A stretch of 64,000 bases of DNA from Actimicrobium sp047621665 (GCA_047621665.1 JBLHMB010000004.1:73647-137646), one strand, 5' to 3'; shown: positions 44,643-53,476, counted from the first letter of the stretch. A program made the numbers and translations. The notes: generated by a model from the sequence alone, not told the origin.

Positions 44643-45935
44643 ATGAAACTGCATATCCAGCACGGCCACCTGATCGATCCGGCCAACGGTATCGACGCTC
44701 CGCATGACGTCTTCATTGATTCCGGCATCATCGTTGGCATCGGCCGGCAACCGGATGGCTTCGAGCGCGCCCGCGTGTTCGACGCCACCGGCCTGATTGT
44801 CGCGCCCGGCCTGGTCGACCTGAGCGTGCGCTTGCGCGAGCCGGGTTACGAATACAAGGCCACCCTCGAATCCGAAATGCAGGCCGCGTTGCAAGGCGGC
44901 GTGACCAGCCTGGTCTGCCCGCCCGACACCGATCCGGTGCTCGACGAGCCCGGTCTGGTCGAAATGCTCAAGCACCGCGCCCGCATCCTGAACCAGTCGC
45001 ATGTCTATCCGCTGGGTGCGCTGACGCGCGGCCTGAAAGGCCAGGCGCTGAGCGAAATGTACGAGCTGACCGAAGCCGGTTGCATCGGTTTCTCGCAAGC
45101 CGATGAACCTATCCTCGATACCAACGTGCTGCTGCGCGCGTTGCAATATGCGCAGACCTTCGGCTACACGGTCTGGCTGCGGCCGCAAGATCCACACCTG
45201 GGTATCCATGGCATCGCGCACAGCGGACCGATCGCTTCGCGGCTGGGCTTGTCGGGCGTGCCGGTGATGGCCGAGACAATTGCGCTGCAAACGATTTTCG
45301 AACTGGTACGCGCGACCGGCGCACGGGTACACCTGTGCCGGATTTCGTCGGCGGCTGGCATCGAGCTGGTGCGCGCCGCCAAAAAAGAAGGCTTGCCGCT
45401 CACGTGCGACGTCGGCGTGCATTACCTGCACCTGACCGATCTTGATATTGGCTTTTTCGATTCGAATGCGCGCCTGTCGCCACCGTTGCGCTCGCAGCGC
45501 GACCGCGATGCGTTGCGCGCCGGTCTGCTCGACGGCACCGTCGATGCGATCTGCTCCGACCATGCACCCGTCGATGATGATGAAAAACTGATGCCGTTCG
45601 GTGAAGCCTCACCGGGCGCCACGGGGCTTGAGTTATTGCTCTCGCTGGCGCTGAAATGGGCTGACGAGGACATCGGGCCGAAAGCCAATCCGGTCTCGCG
45701 CGCGCTGGCCAAGGTGACGGTCGATGCGGCCCGCGTGGCCGGCTTGCCGGCCGGGCAACTGGGTGTCGGCAGCATTGCCGATCTGTGCATCTTCGATCCC
45801 GCCGTGCGCTGGAAAGTCGAGGCCGGTGCGCTCGCCAGTCAGGGCAAGCACACGCCGTTCCTCGGTTATGAACTCGGCGCGCGCGTGATGGCGACGGTGG
45901 TGGCGGGACGGCTGGCTTATTTGCGCAACGCATGA
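44643..45935 (+). CDS. pyrX: Dihydroorotase-like protein, catalytically degraded (PyrX / pyrC')
   Basis: A 430-residue homologue of type I dihydroorotase. The zinc-binding HxH of the family is missing: the segment reads PGLVDLSVRLREPGYEYK instead of DxHxHLREPG. Further metal ligands are lost (LRPQDPHLG, and LCRISS in place of the usual HVST), while the Asp of ICSDHAPVDDDEKL is kept. This is the pattern of the inactive pyrC' (PyrX) subunit known from Pseudomonas, which is needed to assemble active PyrB. It is 3 bp after pyrB. A functional pyrC must lie elsewhere. Confidence 0.9.
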   Translation: MKLHIQHGHLIDPANGIDAPHDVFIDSGIIVGIGRQPDGFERARVFDATGLIVAPGLVDLSVRLREPGYEYKATLESEMQAALQGGVTSLVCPPDTDPVLDEPGLVEMLKHRARILNQSHVYPLGALTRGLKGQALSEMYELTEAGCIGFSQADEPILDTNVLLRALQYAQTFGYTVWLRPQDPHLGIHGIAHSGPIASRLGLSGVPVMAETIALQTIFELVRATGARVHLCRISSAAGIELVRAAKKEGLPLTCDVGVHYLHLTDLDIGFFDSNARLSPPLRSQRDRDALRAGLLDGTVDAICSDHAPVDDDEKLMPFGEASPGATGLELLLSLALKWADEDIGPKANPVSRALAKVTVDAARVAGLPAGQLGVGSIADLCIFDPAVRWKVEAGALASQGKHTPFLGYELGARVMATVVAGRLAYLRNA

Positions 45936-46666
45936 TTGCGCTGGGCATACTGCGCATCGTCTTGCACCTGATGCGCGGCTTGCTGACATGTGCGCTGGTG
46001 TTCCCGCTGGTTGATTCTGCGGGACGCACGCGTCGCATCCGCAACTGGTCGATTGACCTGCTGGCGATTTTTCGCGTGAGCGTGGTGGTACGGCATACCG
46101 GGTGCGGCGCGCTGGCACCGCGCGCGCTGATCGTCGCCAATCATGTGTCGTGGCTGGATATTTTTGTTATCAATGCGATGCAGCCATGCCGTTTCGTGGC
46201 CAAGTCGGATATTCGCAGCTGGCCGTTGCTGGGGTATTTATGCGCACGCTCCGGTACGATTTTTATTGCCCGAGGCCGGGTGCGCGACGTGCGGCGGATT
46301 TTTCAGGATCTGGTTGACAGTATTCGCAATGGCGAGCATGTGGCATTTTTTCCGGAAGGGACCACCAGCGCACAAGGCGGGTTGCTGCCGTTTCACGCCA
46401 ACCTGTTCGAAGCCGCCATTGATGCCGGCGTGCCGATCCAGCCGATGGCGCTGCGCTATGTTGACGCCGACGGCAAGCTGGCGCCGCACGCTGATTTTAT
46501 CGGCGACATGACGTTCGCACAAAGCATGATGGTGATCCTGAAAGCGCCACGCCTGAGCGCCGAGCTGATCGTGCTGCCGCTCATTGATACTGCCGGCGCA
46601 CACCGGCGTGAACTGGCGCCGGTGGCGCGCACGGCGATTGCGCATGCGCTGGGGTATGAACACTGA
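45932..46666 (+). CDS. PlsC-like 1-acyl-glycerol-3-phosphate acyltransferase
   Basis: A 244-residue membrane-anchored acyltransferase. The N-terminal hydrophobic helix is followed by the catalytic NHVSWLDIF (HX4D), a glycerol-phosphate binding region GTIFIARGR and FPEGTTSAQ, then PIQPMALRY. Could make phosphatidic acid or acylate another lipid such as ornithine lipid. It overlaps the pyrX stop by ATGA, ending this operon next to convergent apaH. Confidence 0.9.
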   Translation: MIALGILRIVLHLMRGLLTCALVFPLVDSAGRTRRIRNWSIDLLAIFRVSVVVRHTGCGALAPRALIVANHVSWLDIFVINAMQPCRFVAKSDIRSWPLLGYLCARSGTIFIARGRVRDVRRIFQDLVDSIRNGEHVAFFPEGTTSAQGGLLPFHANLFEAAIDAGVPIQPMALRYVDADGKLAPHADFIGDMTFAQSMMVILKAPRLSAELIVLPLIDTAGAHRRELAPVARTAIAHALGYEH

Positions 46667-47509
46667 TTATTCATCCGGCACCTGAAATTGCGGGCAACTG
46701 ACCTGCACCAGCTTGCGGTCCGACAGACGCACGGCGCTCAGTTGTCCACCCCACAGGCAACCGCTGTCGAGTCCGATCAGGTCAGGTCGCAACGTCAGTC
46801 CGCGCGCCGACCAGTGGCCATAGACGACCGTCACGGCGGCGCTCAGACGACCCGGTACATCAAACCACGGCACCAGTAGCTGCGCCGACTCTTCGGGATT
46901 TTTCAGTACCATGCTGCCGTCAGCGGTGCATAAACGCATCCGCGTCAGGCCATTGACGATGCAGCGCAAGCGCTCGCTGCCGGTCAGCGCATCGTCCCAG
47001 CGCGCGGGTGCATTGCCATACATCTCACGCAGGAAGGCAACCCAGTCCGGGCCGCGCAACACGGTTTCGACTTCGCCGGCCAGCGCCAGTGTTTGTTCAA
47101 CTGTCCATTGCGCCGGGACGCCGGCATGTACCAGCAGATGCCCGTCTATCCATTGCGCCAGCGCTTGCCGGCGCAGCCAGTCGAGTAATTCATCGCGGTC
47201 GGGCGCTTGCAGGATCTCGTCGAGGGTATCGGAGCGGCCGGTCTTGCGGATGCCGTGGGCGACTGCCAGCAAATGCAGGTCATGGTTGCCGAGCACGCAG
47301 CTGGCCCGATCGCCGAGACTGCGGATCAGGCGCAACGTGGCAAGCGAACGTGGACCGCGATTGACCAGATCGCCGACAAAGAACCAGCGCGCACCGGCGT
47401 CCTCGTGCAAGACTTTTTCCATCAGCGATGCGAGCTGGCTGGCACAGCCCTGCAGGTCGCCGATCGCATAAAGAGAGGTCAGGGCGGGTGAATTATTTGT
47501 CGAAATCAT
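46667..47509 (-). CDS. apaH: Symmetrical bis(5'-nucleosyl)-tetraphosphatase
   Basis: Cleaves Ap4A to two ADP, limiting dinucleoside tetraphosphate alarmones and RNA caps. The 280-residue metallophosphatase has AIGDLQGC, FFVGDLVNRGP, VLGNHDLHLLAVA and VYGHWSARG in the correct order. The start at 47509 gives the usual short lead before YAIGDLQG. It abuts the convergent acyltransferase stop and is divergent from the phosphomutase gene. Confidence 0.95.
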   Translation of the reverse strand: MISTNNSPALTSLYAIGDLQGCASQLASLMEKVLHEDAGARWFFVGDLVNRGPRSLATLRLIRSLGDRASCVLGNHDLHLLAVAHGIRKTGRSDTLDEILQAPDRDELLDWLRRQALAQWIDGHLLVHAGVPAQWTVEQTLALAGEVETVLRGPDWVAFLREMYGNAPARWDDALTGSERLRCIVNGLTRMRLCTADGSMVLKNPEESAQLLVPWFDVPGRLSAAVTVVYGHWSARGLTLRPDLIGLDSGCLWGGQLSAVRLSDRKLVQVSCPQFQVPDE

Positions 47510-47647
47510 GTAAGCGTTCTTGCAAGAAGAGGGAAGGGCGAGTGTTTGCCCTTAAAATCACGCATCAGCACGCGGGTGCCGGCAACTGCATTCTGTCACG
47601 CCCACAGCGCGCTTCGCATTTTTGAATCCACGGAAAGAGTCTCCACC

Positions 47648-49024
47648 ATGTTGCCACTCTCGAAAAACATCTTCAAAGCCTATGACATCCGCGGCATCGT
47701 CGGCACCACCCTCGATACCGGCATTGCCCACAGCATCGGCCAGGCCTTCGGCAGCGCGATGCTGGCCAAAGGCGAAACGGTCGCCGTCATCGGTCGCGAC
47801 GGCCGCCTGTCCGGTCCCGAACTCACCGCTGCACTGGCCAAGGGCTTGCAAGCCGCCGGTGTCGATGTCATCGACCTTGGCATTGTCGCCACGCCGATGG
47901 TCTACTTCGGCACCAATGTGCTCGAAACACGCTCCGGCATCATGGTCACCGGTAGCCACAACCCACCCGACTACAACGGCTTCAAGATGGTGCTGGCCGG
48001 CGAAGCGATCTATGGCGACACCATCCTGGCGCTGCATGACGCCATCGTCGCCAAGGACCTGCGCAGCGGAACCGGCACCTATCGTACCCACAACATCAAT
48101 CAAGCCTACCTGGAGCGCATTCTCGGCGACGTCAAGCTGGCCCGGCCGATGAAGATCGTCGTCGATTGCGGCAATGGTGTCGCGGGAGCGTTTGCCGGCG
48201 ACCTGTATCGCGGCATGGGGTGCGAAGTGACCGAACTGTTTTGCGAAGTCGATGGCACGTTCCCGAACCACCATCCCGATCCGGCCCATCCGGAAAACCT
48301 GCAGGACCTGATCCGCGCGCTGCAATCCGGTGACGCTGAAATCGGTCTGGCCTTTGATGGCGATGGCGACCGGCTCGGACTGGTGACCAAGGATGGCCAG
48401 ATCATTTATCCCGACCGTCAATTGATGCTGCTGGCCGAAGACGTGCTCACGCGCCATCCGGGCGGGCAGGTGCTCTACGACGTCAAGTGCACGCGCCATC
48501 TGGCGCCGTGGATCAGCGCGCGCGGCGGCGTACCGCTGATGTGGAAGACCGGACACTCGCTGGTCAAAGCTAAGATGCGCGAAACCGGCGCACCGATCGG
48601 TGGCGAAATGAGCGGCCACATTTTCATCAAGGATCGCTGGTACGGTTTTGACGATGGCCTGTATGCCGGTGCGCGCATGCTCGAATTACTGAGCCGGATG
48701 ACTGATCCGTCAGCGATTTTGAATGCCCTGCCGCAATCGACCAGCACGCCCGAACTGCAACTCGCCCTCAACGAAGGCGAAAGCTTTGCCTTGATCGACC
48801 AGCTCAAGGCCGAAGCCACCTTCCCCGGCTCGGATGAACTGATCACCATCGATGGCTTGCGCGTCGAATATCCGGACGGTTTCGGATTGGCACGCGCGTC
48901 CAATACGACGCCGGTTGTCGTCATGCGTTTTGAAGCCGAAACGCCGGCCGCGCTGGCGCATATCCAGTCCGAATTCAAACGCGTGATCCTGGCTGCCAAG
49001 CCTGACGCCGAACTGCCGTTCTGA
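47648..49024 (+). CDS. Phosphomannomutase/phosphoglucomutase
   Basis: Interconverts hexose 6- and 1-phosphates for LPS and polysaccharide precursors. The 458-residue enzyme has FKAYDIRGIVG, the phospho-Ser loop MVTGSHNPPDYNGFKM, the metal loop AFDGDGDRLG, and the sugar loop GGEMSGHI, as in AlgC/ManB. The start at MLPLSKNIF has GGAAAGAG in front. It leads waaC and waaA, consistent with feeding core-oligosaccharide synthesis. Confidence 0.94.
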   Translation: MLPLSKNIFKAYDIRGIVGTTLDTGIAHSIGQAFGSAMLAKGETVAVIGRDGRLSGPELTAALAKGLQAAGVDVIDLGIVATPMVYFGTNVLETRSGIMVTGSHNPPDYNGFKMVLAGEAIYGDTILALHDAIVAKDLRSGTGTYRTHNINQAYLERILGDVKLARPMKIVVDCGNGVAGAFAGDLYRGMGCEVTELFCEVDGTFPNHHPDPAHPENLQDLIRALQSGDAEIGLAFDGDGDRLGLVTKDGQIIYPDRQLMLLAEDVLTRHPGGQVLYDVKCTRHLAPWISARGGVPLMWKTGHSLVKAKMRETGAPIGGEMSGHIFIKDRWYGFDDGLYAGARMLELLSRMTDPSAILNALPQSTSTPELQLALNEGESFALIDQLKAEATFPGSDELITIDGLRVEYPDGFGLARASNTTPVVVMRFEAETPAALAHIQSEFKRVILAAKPDAELPF

Positions 49025-49031
49025 CGGCGGC

Positions 49032-50024
49032 GTGGCATTGAATATTTTGCTGGTGCGCGTGTCGTCGCTGGGTGACGTGGTGCACAACATGCCGATCGTG
49101 GCGGACCTCCTGCGCCATGTGCCGGATGCACGGATCGACTGGGTGGTCGAAGAAGGCTACACCGCGCTGGTGCGCCTCAACCCGGGTGTACGCAACGTGA
49201 TCCCGTTTGCGTTGCGGCGCTGGCGCAAAAGCCTGACGAGTGCCGTCACACGCGCCGAGATGAGTACGTTCCGGCGTCGCCTGCGCGAGGTCGAGTACGA
49301 CTTCGTCATCGATACGCAAGGACTGCTGAAAACCGCCATCGTCATGCGGTTAGCACTGCTTGCTCCGGCCGGCCGGCGCATCGGCCTGGCCAATGCCACT
49401 GAAGGCTCGGGCTACGAAGCGATCTCGCGCATCTTTCATACGTCGAGCGTGCCGGTCGGTGTACGCACGCATGCGGTTGAACGCGGCCGCGTGGTCGCGG
49501 CGGCGGCGCTCGGCTATGCGCTCGACAGGCCGGCCGATTTCAATTTGTCGGCACCGCCGGCCACGCCGCGTCCGCACTGGTTGCCGGCGCAGCCGTTCGC
49601 GGTATTTTTCCATGCGACTGCGCGCGCGGCCAAGCAATGGCAGGTCACGCACTGGGTCACGATTGCCGCCGACCTCGCTGCACGCGGCATGCCGGTGCTG
49701 CTGCCGTGGGGCAGTCCGGCGGAAAAAATCGCCGCCGAACAGCTCGCCGCGCAGATGCCGAATGCCCGGGTACTGCCGAAGCTGTCGATGATGGACGCGG
49801 TCTTGCTGGCGCACGAAGCAGCGCTGGCGATCGGCGTCGATACCGGCCTCACGCATATCGCGGCGGCTTTCAACCGGCCGACCATCGAGCTTTACATTGA
49901 TTCGCCACGCTGGAAAACCGAAGGCAACTGGTCGGACAACATCATCAACCTCGGCGATGAAGGACAGGTGCCGGGCATCGACGCGGTGCGCGGCGCGATC
50001 AGCGAACTGCTGGGCGCGCCGTGA
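49032..50024 (+). CDS. waaC: Lipopolysaccharide heptosyltransferase I
   Basis: GT9 enzyme adding the first heptose to Kdo2-lipid A on the cytoplasmic side of the inner membrane. The 330-residue product has LLVRVSSLGDVVHNMPIVAD, the acceptor region FVIDTQGLLKTA, and the ADP-heptose site AIGVDTGLTHIAAAFNRPT. The start is GTG at 49032. It overlaps waaA by a TGATG junction. Confidence 0.93.
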   Translation: MALNILLVRVSSLGDVVHNMPIVADLLRHVPDARIDWVVEEGYTALVRLNPGVRNVIPFALRRWRKSLTSAVTRAEMSTFRRRLREVEYDFVIDTQGLLKTAIVMRLALLAPAGRRIGLANATEGSGYEAISRIFHTSSVPVGVRTHAVERGRVVAAAALGYALDRPADFNLSAPPATPRPHWLPAQPFAVFFHATARAAKQWQVTHWVTIAADLAARGMPVLLPWGSPAEKIAAEQLAAQMPNARVLPKLSMMDAVLLAHEAALAIGVDTGLTHIAAAFNRPTIELYIDSPRWKTEGNWSDNIINLGDEGQVPGIDAVRGAISELLGAP

Positions 50025-51307
50025 TGCGGACACTGTATTCACTGGCCTGGTGGCTGGCCGTACCGCTGGTGCTGGTGCGCTTGTGGTGGCGCGGGCGGCA
50101 GGAGCCGGGGTACCGGCAGCACATCGCCGAGCGCTTCGGGCTGGGTGCGCGTCGTACCCGCACGTCACCGCTGTTGTGGCTGCATGCAGTCTCGGTCGGC
50201 GAAACCCGTGCGGCCGAACCGTTGATCGAGGCGCTGCTGCTGGCTTATCCCGGGCACGATCTGCTGCTCACGCACATGACGCCAACCGGCCGCGCGACCG
50301 GTGCGGTGCTGTTCGGTCATTACGGCGAGCGCTTGCAACAAGCCTATTTGCCGTATGACACCGGTACGATGGTCGGACGTTTTCTGGATAATTTTTTGCC
50401 CTGCATTTGCATCCTGATGGAGACCGAACTGTGGCCGAACGTGATGGCGTCCTGTGCCGCGCGCGGCATCCCGGTCGTGCTGGTCAATGCACGCCTGTCG
50501 GAACGCTCGCTGGCGAAGGCGCAGCGGCTTGGCAAGCTCATTGTCGATGCGGCTGCGCAACTGACCTGCGTGGCGGCCCAGACCGCCGATGACGCGACGC
50601 GCATCCGCAGCCTCGGCGTGCGTGACGTACATGTCACCGGCAGCATCAAGTTCGATGTCACGCCGCCACCGATGGCGCTGCAAGCAGGCGCGCAACTGCG
50701 CCAGCAAATCGGTTTGCGGCCGGTCCTGCTGTGCGCCAGCACCCGTGACGGCGAAGAAGAACTGATCCTCGACGCGCTGGCGCGCAGCGACCTGCCCGCC
50801 GACACGCTGCTAATACTCGTACCGCGTCATCCGCAACGTTTCAATGACGTCGCGATGCTGATCGCCGAGCAGGGCGTCGACATGCAGCGCCGTTCGGTAA
50901 TCGGTACGGACGCGGCAGATGCACGGGTGCTGCTGGGCGACACGATGGGCGAAATGTTCACTTACTTCACCGCCTGCGATCTCGCGTGGATAGGCGGCAG
51001 CCTGTTGCCGTTGGGCGGACAAAATCTGATCGAGGCCTGCGCGGTCGGCAAGCCGGTCCTGCTCGGTCCGCATACGTTTAATTTTGCGCTGGTCAGCGAC
51101 GAAGCGATCGCGGCAGGTGCCGCGCTGCGGGTGGCCGATGCCGATGCCTTGTTCCGTACCGCAGCGCTGCTGTTGCGCGATGACGCCGCGCGGCTGGCGA
51201 TGGGGCAGAGTGCGCTGCAGTTTGCGCAGCAGCACCGCGGGGCGACGCGCCGGACCATGGGGGTGATAGGGGCGGTGATGCCGGATGATGCGCCAAACCG
51301 ACGTTGA
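50024..51307 (+). CDS. waaA: 3-deoxy-D-manno-octulosonic acid transferase
   Basis: Transfers Kdo from CMP-Kdo to lipid IVA. The 427-residue protein has an N-terminal membrane anchor (LYSLAWWLAVPLVLVRLWW), LWLHAVSVGETRAAEPLI with the catalytic Glu, YLPYDT, ILMETELWPN, and the C-terminal CMP-Kdo site GGSLLPLGGQNLIEACAVGKPV. ATG 50024 is used; a GTG three bases earlier is possible. Ends the phosphomutase-waaC-waaA operon. Confidence 0.95.
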   Translation: MRTLYSLAWWLAVPLVLVRLWWRGRQEPGYRQHIAERFGLGARRTRTSPLLWLHAVSVGETRAAEPLIEALLLAYPGHDLLLTHMTPTGRATGAVLFGHYGERLQQAYLPYDTGTMVGRFLDNFLPCICILMETELWPNVMASCAARGIPVVLVNARLSERSLAKAQRLGKLIVDAAAQLTCVAAQTADDATRIRSLGVRDVHVTGSIKFDVTPPPMALQAGAQLRQQIGLRPVLLCASTRDGEEELILDALARSDLPADTLLILVPRHPQRFNDVAMLIAEQGVDMQRRSVIGTDAADARVLLGDTMGEMFTYFTACDLAWIGGSLLPLGGQNLIEACAVGKPVLLGPHTFNFALVSDEAIAAGAALRVADADALFRTAALLLRDDAARLAMGQSALQFAQQHRGATRRTMGVIGAVMPDDAPNRR

Positions 51308-51376
51308 GGTGCCGGCGGTGGGCGCGGTGTTTGTATTGGCCTATGATGGGCGTTGGTTGACTCACAAGGAATTGCC

Positions 51377-51622
51377 ATGAGCCCTGCCTCACCAAAAAAC
51401 GTTACCGAACCATCCACGCATATCACTCTGTCACTTGCGGTGGTTAACGAAGCCATGGCGTTGGGAATGAATGTTTCGCAAACCTGCGAACGCTTGCTCC
51501 ACGACGCGATCCGTGTCGAGCGAGAGCAGCGCTGGGCCGTGGATAACGCCGATTTCGTGCAAGCCTACAACCAGACCGTCGATGCCGAAGGATTGCCGCT
51601 GGCACAGTGGCGCGCTTTTTAA
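51377..51622 (+). CDS. ccdA: CcdA-type antitoxin
   Basis: An 81-residue antitoxin. The N-terminal part (ITLSLAVVNEAMALGMNVSQTCERLL) is the ribbon-helix-helix DNA-binding domain. The C-terminal part has the CcdA toxin-binding pattern RWAVDNADFVQAYNQTVD then GLPLAQWRAF. The start is preceded by AAGGA. It is followed after one base by ccdB and should repress its own operon. Confidence 0.9.
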   Translation: MSPASPKNVTEPSTHITLSLAVVNEAMALGMNVSQTCERLLHDAIRVEREQRWAVDNADFVQAYNQTVDAEGLPLAQWRAF

Positions 51623-51623
51623 C

Positions 51624-51941
51624 ATGCCGCGCTTTGACGTGTACCGCAACCCAGGCGATTACCAGGCCTCAGTGCCCTATCTGCTGGATGTACAGAGCAA
51701 TTATCTTGATGCGCTTCACACGCGCATCGTTATTCCACTGCGGCGCATTGATGCATTTCCGCCGGTCGCCTTGCCAAAAGATTTGATTCCGGTTTTTGTC
51801 ATTGAAGGCATCGCTTGTCTGCTAGATACGCCTCAACTTGCTGCAATACCGAGCCGCGTGCTGAAGACATCCGTGACGTCGCTTTCACCCAGCCAGTCCG
51901 CGATTATGGTGTCGTTGGATCGACTGTTTGGCGGCTTCTAG
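51624..51941 (+). CDS. ccdB: CcdB-type gyrase-poison toxin
   Basis: A 105-residue CcdB homologue: MPRFDVYRNP, PYLLDVQSNYLDALHTRIVIPL and the C-terminal helix SLDRLFGGF. In the F-plasmid toxin the C-terminal Trp-Gly-Ile is needed for gyrase poisoning; here the end is Gly-Gly-Phe, so the Trp is lost. Other chromosomal CcdB proteins also lack it, so activity cannot be read from sequence. It is coupled to ccdA. Confidence 0.9.
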   Translation: MPRFDVYRNPGDYQASVPYLLDVQSNYLDALHTRIVIPLRRIDAFPPVALPKDLIPVFVIEGIACLLDTPQLAAIPSRVLKTSVTSLSPSQSAIMVSLDRLFGGF

Positions 51942-51946
51942 CCGTA

Positions 51947-52048
51947 GGGTGGGCGCGGCAGTATCGTGCCCACGCGAATGCACCATCAAAGATGGATCTG
52001 GCCGACATCCGTGGTCCGCGCACGTGGGCACAAAAGCCGTGCCCACCC
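51947..52048. repeat. Pair of inverted GGGTGGGC...GTGCCCAC palindromes (REP/BIME-like)
   Basis: Copy one (51947-51976) runs GGGTGGGCGCGG...CGTGCCCACGCG. Copy two (52019-52048) is the reverse complement type, CGCACGTGGGCAC...GTGCCCACCC. They flank about 42 bp. Each is itself palindromic and the pair could form a larger fold, the arrangement of bacterial interspersed mosaic elements. Confidence 0.75.
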
Positions 52049-52076
52049 GACAAAATCGCTGCGCCTCAGACCACAC

Positions 52077-52103
52077 GGTGCAATGCCCTGCGGTTAGTGC
52101 ACC
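52077..52103. repeat. Palindromic intergenic repeat, third site
   Basis: Begins GGTGCAATG and ends TTAGTGCACC around CCCTGCGG. Same family as 2334-2424 and 14572-14598. Confidence 0.75.
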
Positions 52104-52165
52104 CCACGCGAAGCACCAGCCAACCAAATCAGTCGCCATGCCAAGCCTACCGACTCTGTAATGTT

Positions 52166-52181
52166 GACGAAATAATTCGTC
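52166..52181 (+). promoter_or_regulatory. Inverted repeat GACGAA-ATAA-TTCGTC before exbD operon
   Basis: Perfect 6-bp arms with a 4-bp spacer, about 80 bp before exbD, overlapping a TTGACG that could serve as -35. It does not look like a Fur box. A repressor or activator site for the TonB operon is plausible but unproven. Confidence 0.4.
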
Positions 52182-52262
52182 GTTACCATCCATTCCGAAA
52201 ATAGACGTTATGCCACTTAGCAATGTTCGTTGCTGTGGGATGAGTTAAATCGGGGCAAAGAC

Positions 52263-52670
52263 ATGCGCAGCTGGGACGAACCGAAGAAGCGCAAGGCGCG
52301 CGTTGAAATCATTCCGATGATCGATGTGATGATGTTTCTGATGGTCTTTTTTGTGCTTATCAGCCTGAACGTGATCCCGGCGCTCGGCTTGAAAACCAAC
52401 CTGCCCAGCGCCAGCAGTTCGCAGGATCTGGCGCCACAGAAAAAAGCCATCATCACCATTGGCCTGCAGGATGCATTGCAAGTCGATGGCGTCGATACGC
52501 CAATCAATGCGCTGGCAGTACGGCTGAATCAGGCAAAAATTGCCGGCGAAAAGCTCAACGTCATCGTCAACAGTGACCGTGGCGTCGAGGTCCAGCGACT
52601 CGTCGAGGTGATGGATACGCTCAAGCAGAACGGCTTCGAATCCATCGCCATTGCTACCCGCAAGCCCTGA
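52263..52670 (+). CDS. exbD: ExbD/TolR family biopolymer transport protein
   Basis: A 135-residue inner-membrane protein with a short basic N-terminus, a single TM helix holding the essential Asp (EIIPMIDVMMFLMVFFVLIS), and a periplasmic domain (AIITIGLQDALQVDGV to ESIAIATRKP). With ExbB it uses the proton gradient to energise TonB. First gene of the exbD-tonB-receptor-exbB operon, 3 bp before tonB. Confidence 0.92.
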   Translation: MRSWDEPKKRKARVEIIPMIDVMMFLMVFFVLISLNVIPALGLKTNLPSASSSQDLAPQKKAIITIGLQDALQVDGVDTPINALAVRLNQAKIAGEKLNVIVNSDRGVEVQRLVEVMDTLKQNGFESIAIATRKP

Positions 52671-52673
52671 CGC

Positions 52674-53411
52674 GTGGAAATAATGCCGTTTTTATTCCGC
52701 TTCAGAGAGACCGTTGCCAGCCTGCCGTCGCTGGGCATCTTGCTGCTACTGATATTCGTTGGCATCAGCAAGACGCCAACCATCTCGCTGCCGCATGATG
52801 AGTCACTGGTGCAGATTGCGCTGGTCGCACCGGAGCCAGTCGTCGCGCCGAAACCGGTTCCTGTCGTTCCTGCACCCGAACCGATCGCGCGGCCGGTTGT
52901 GATCCCGCCGGTAACGCCATCGCGTCCCGTCGCACCGACCCGACCCGCGATGGCTGCTGCGCCCAGCATTGTGGCGAGCGAGTTGCCGGTGGTCGCCACG
53001 TCATCCAAAGCCATCGCTCAAGCGGTAGCGCCCGTCGTTCAGGCCGAGCCGGTCGTCGTGGCTCCGGCTGCGGTGCCAGCCACCGTCGCCGTCAAGGCCA
53101 GGGCTGTCAGCCCCGACGCTGAATACATCGCGACATTGCACGCCCATCTCAATCGCATCAAGCGCTACCCGACTGGTCGTGAAGCCAGCCAGCTCCGGCC
53201 GCAAGGAAAAGTAAAGATCTGGTTCGTGCTGCGGCGCGACGGCAGCGTGGTCGACGTCGGTCTGGAGCAATCGTCGAATTCGATGCTGCTCGATGACGCT
53301 GCCCGCAAGACCATCAATCGCGCCACCTTTGCGGCGTTTCCGGAAGCGAGCTGGGCCGACGAGGCCAGCCACCGCTTTAGCGCCGAGCTGGAATACGTCC
53401 CTGCTGCCTGA
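52674..53411 (+). CDS. tonB: TonB energy transducer
   Basis: A 245-residue protein with an N-terminal TM anchor (about 14-30, SLGILLLLIFVGI), a Pro/Val-rich periplasmic spacer (EPVVAPKPVPVVPAPEPI), and a C-terminal TonB domain (YIATLHAHLNRIKRYPTGRE, VKIWFVLRRDGSVVDVGLEQ). GTG 52674 or ATG 52683 could start it; the latter has GGAAA in front. It presumably serves the receptor that follows. Confidence 0.9.
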   Translation: MEIMPFLFRFRETVASLPSLGILLLLIFVGISKTPTISLPHDESLVQIALVAPEPVVAPKPVPVVPAPEPIARPVVIPPVTPSRPVAPTRPAMAAAPSIVASELPVVATSSKAIAQAVAPVVQAEPVVVAPAAVPATVAVKARAVSPDAEYIATLHAHLNRIKRYPTGREASQLRPQGKVKIWFVLRRDGSVVDVGLEQSSNSMLLDDAARKTINRATFAAFPEASWADEASHRFSAELEYVPAA

Positions 53412-53476
53412 TTTACCGGTCTGATTTTTTGTTTCATCGTTGATTTAAAACCCAAAAACATTCAGGGAGTATCACC

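Larger units (their letters stand above)
51942..52262. other. 321-bp intergenic region, ccdB / exbD
   Basis: No gene is supported. It is packed with palindromic repeats (51947-52048 and 52077-52103) in the half nearest ccdB, then an AT-richer half holding an inverted repeat and the likely exbD promoter. Confidence 0.6.

Noticed and set aside
43668..45563. A 631-codon open frame on the minus strand
   Set aside because: It is antisense to pyrB and pyrX and reflects high GC at third codon positions; its translation is low in recognisable motifs, while the plus strand has clear enzymes.
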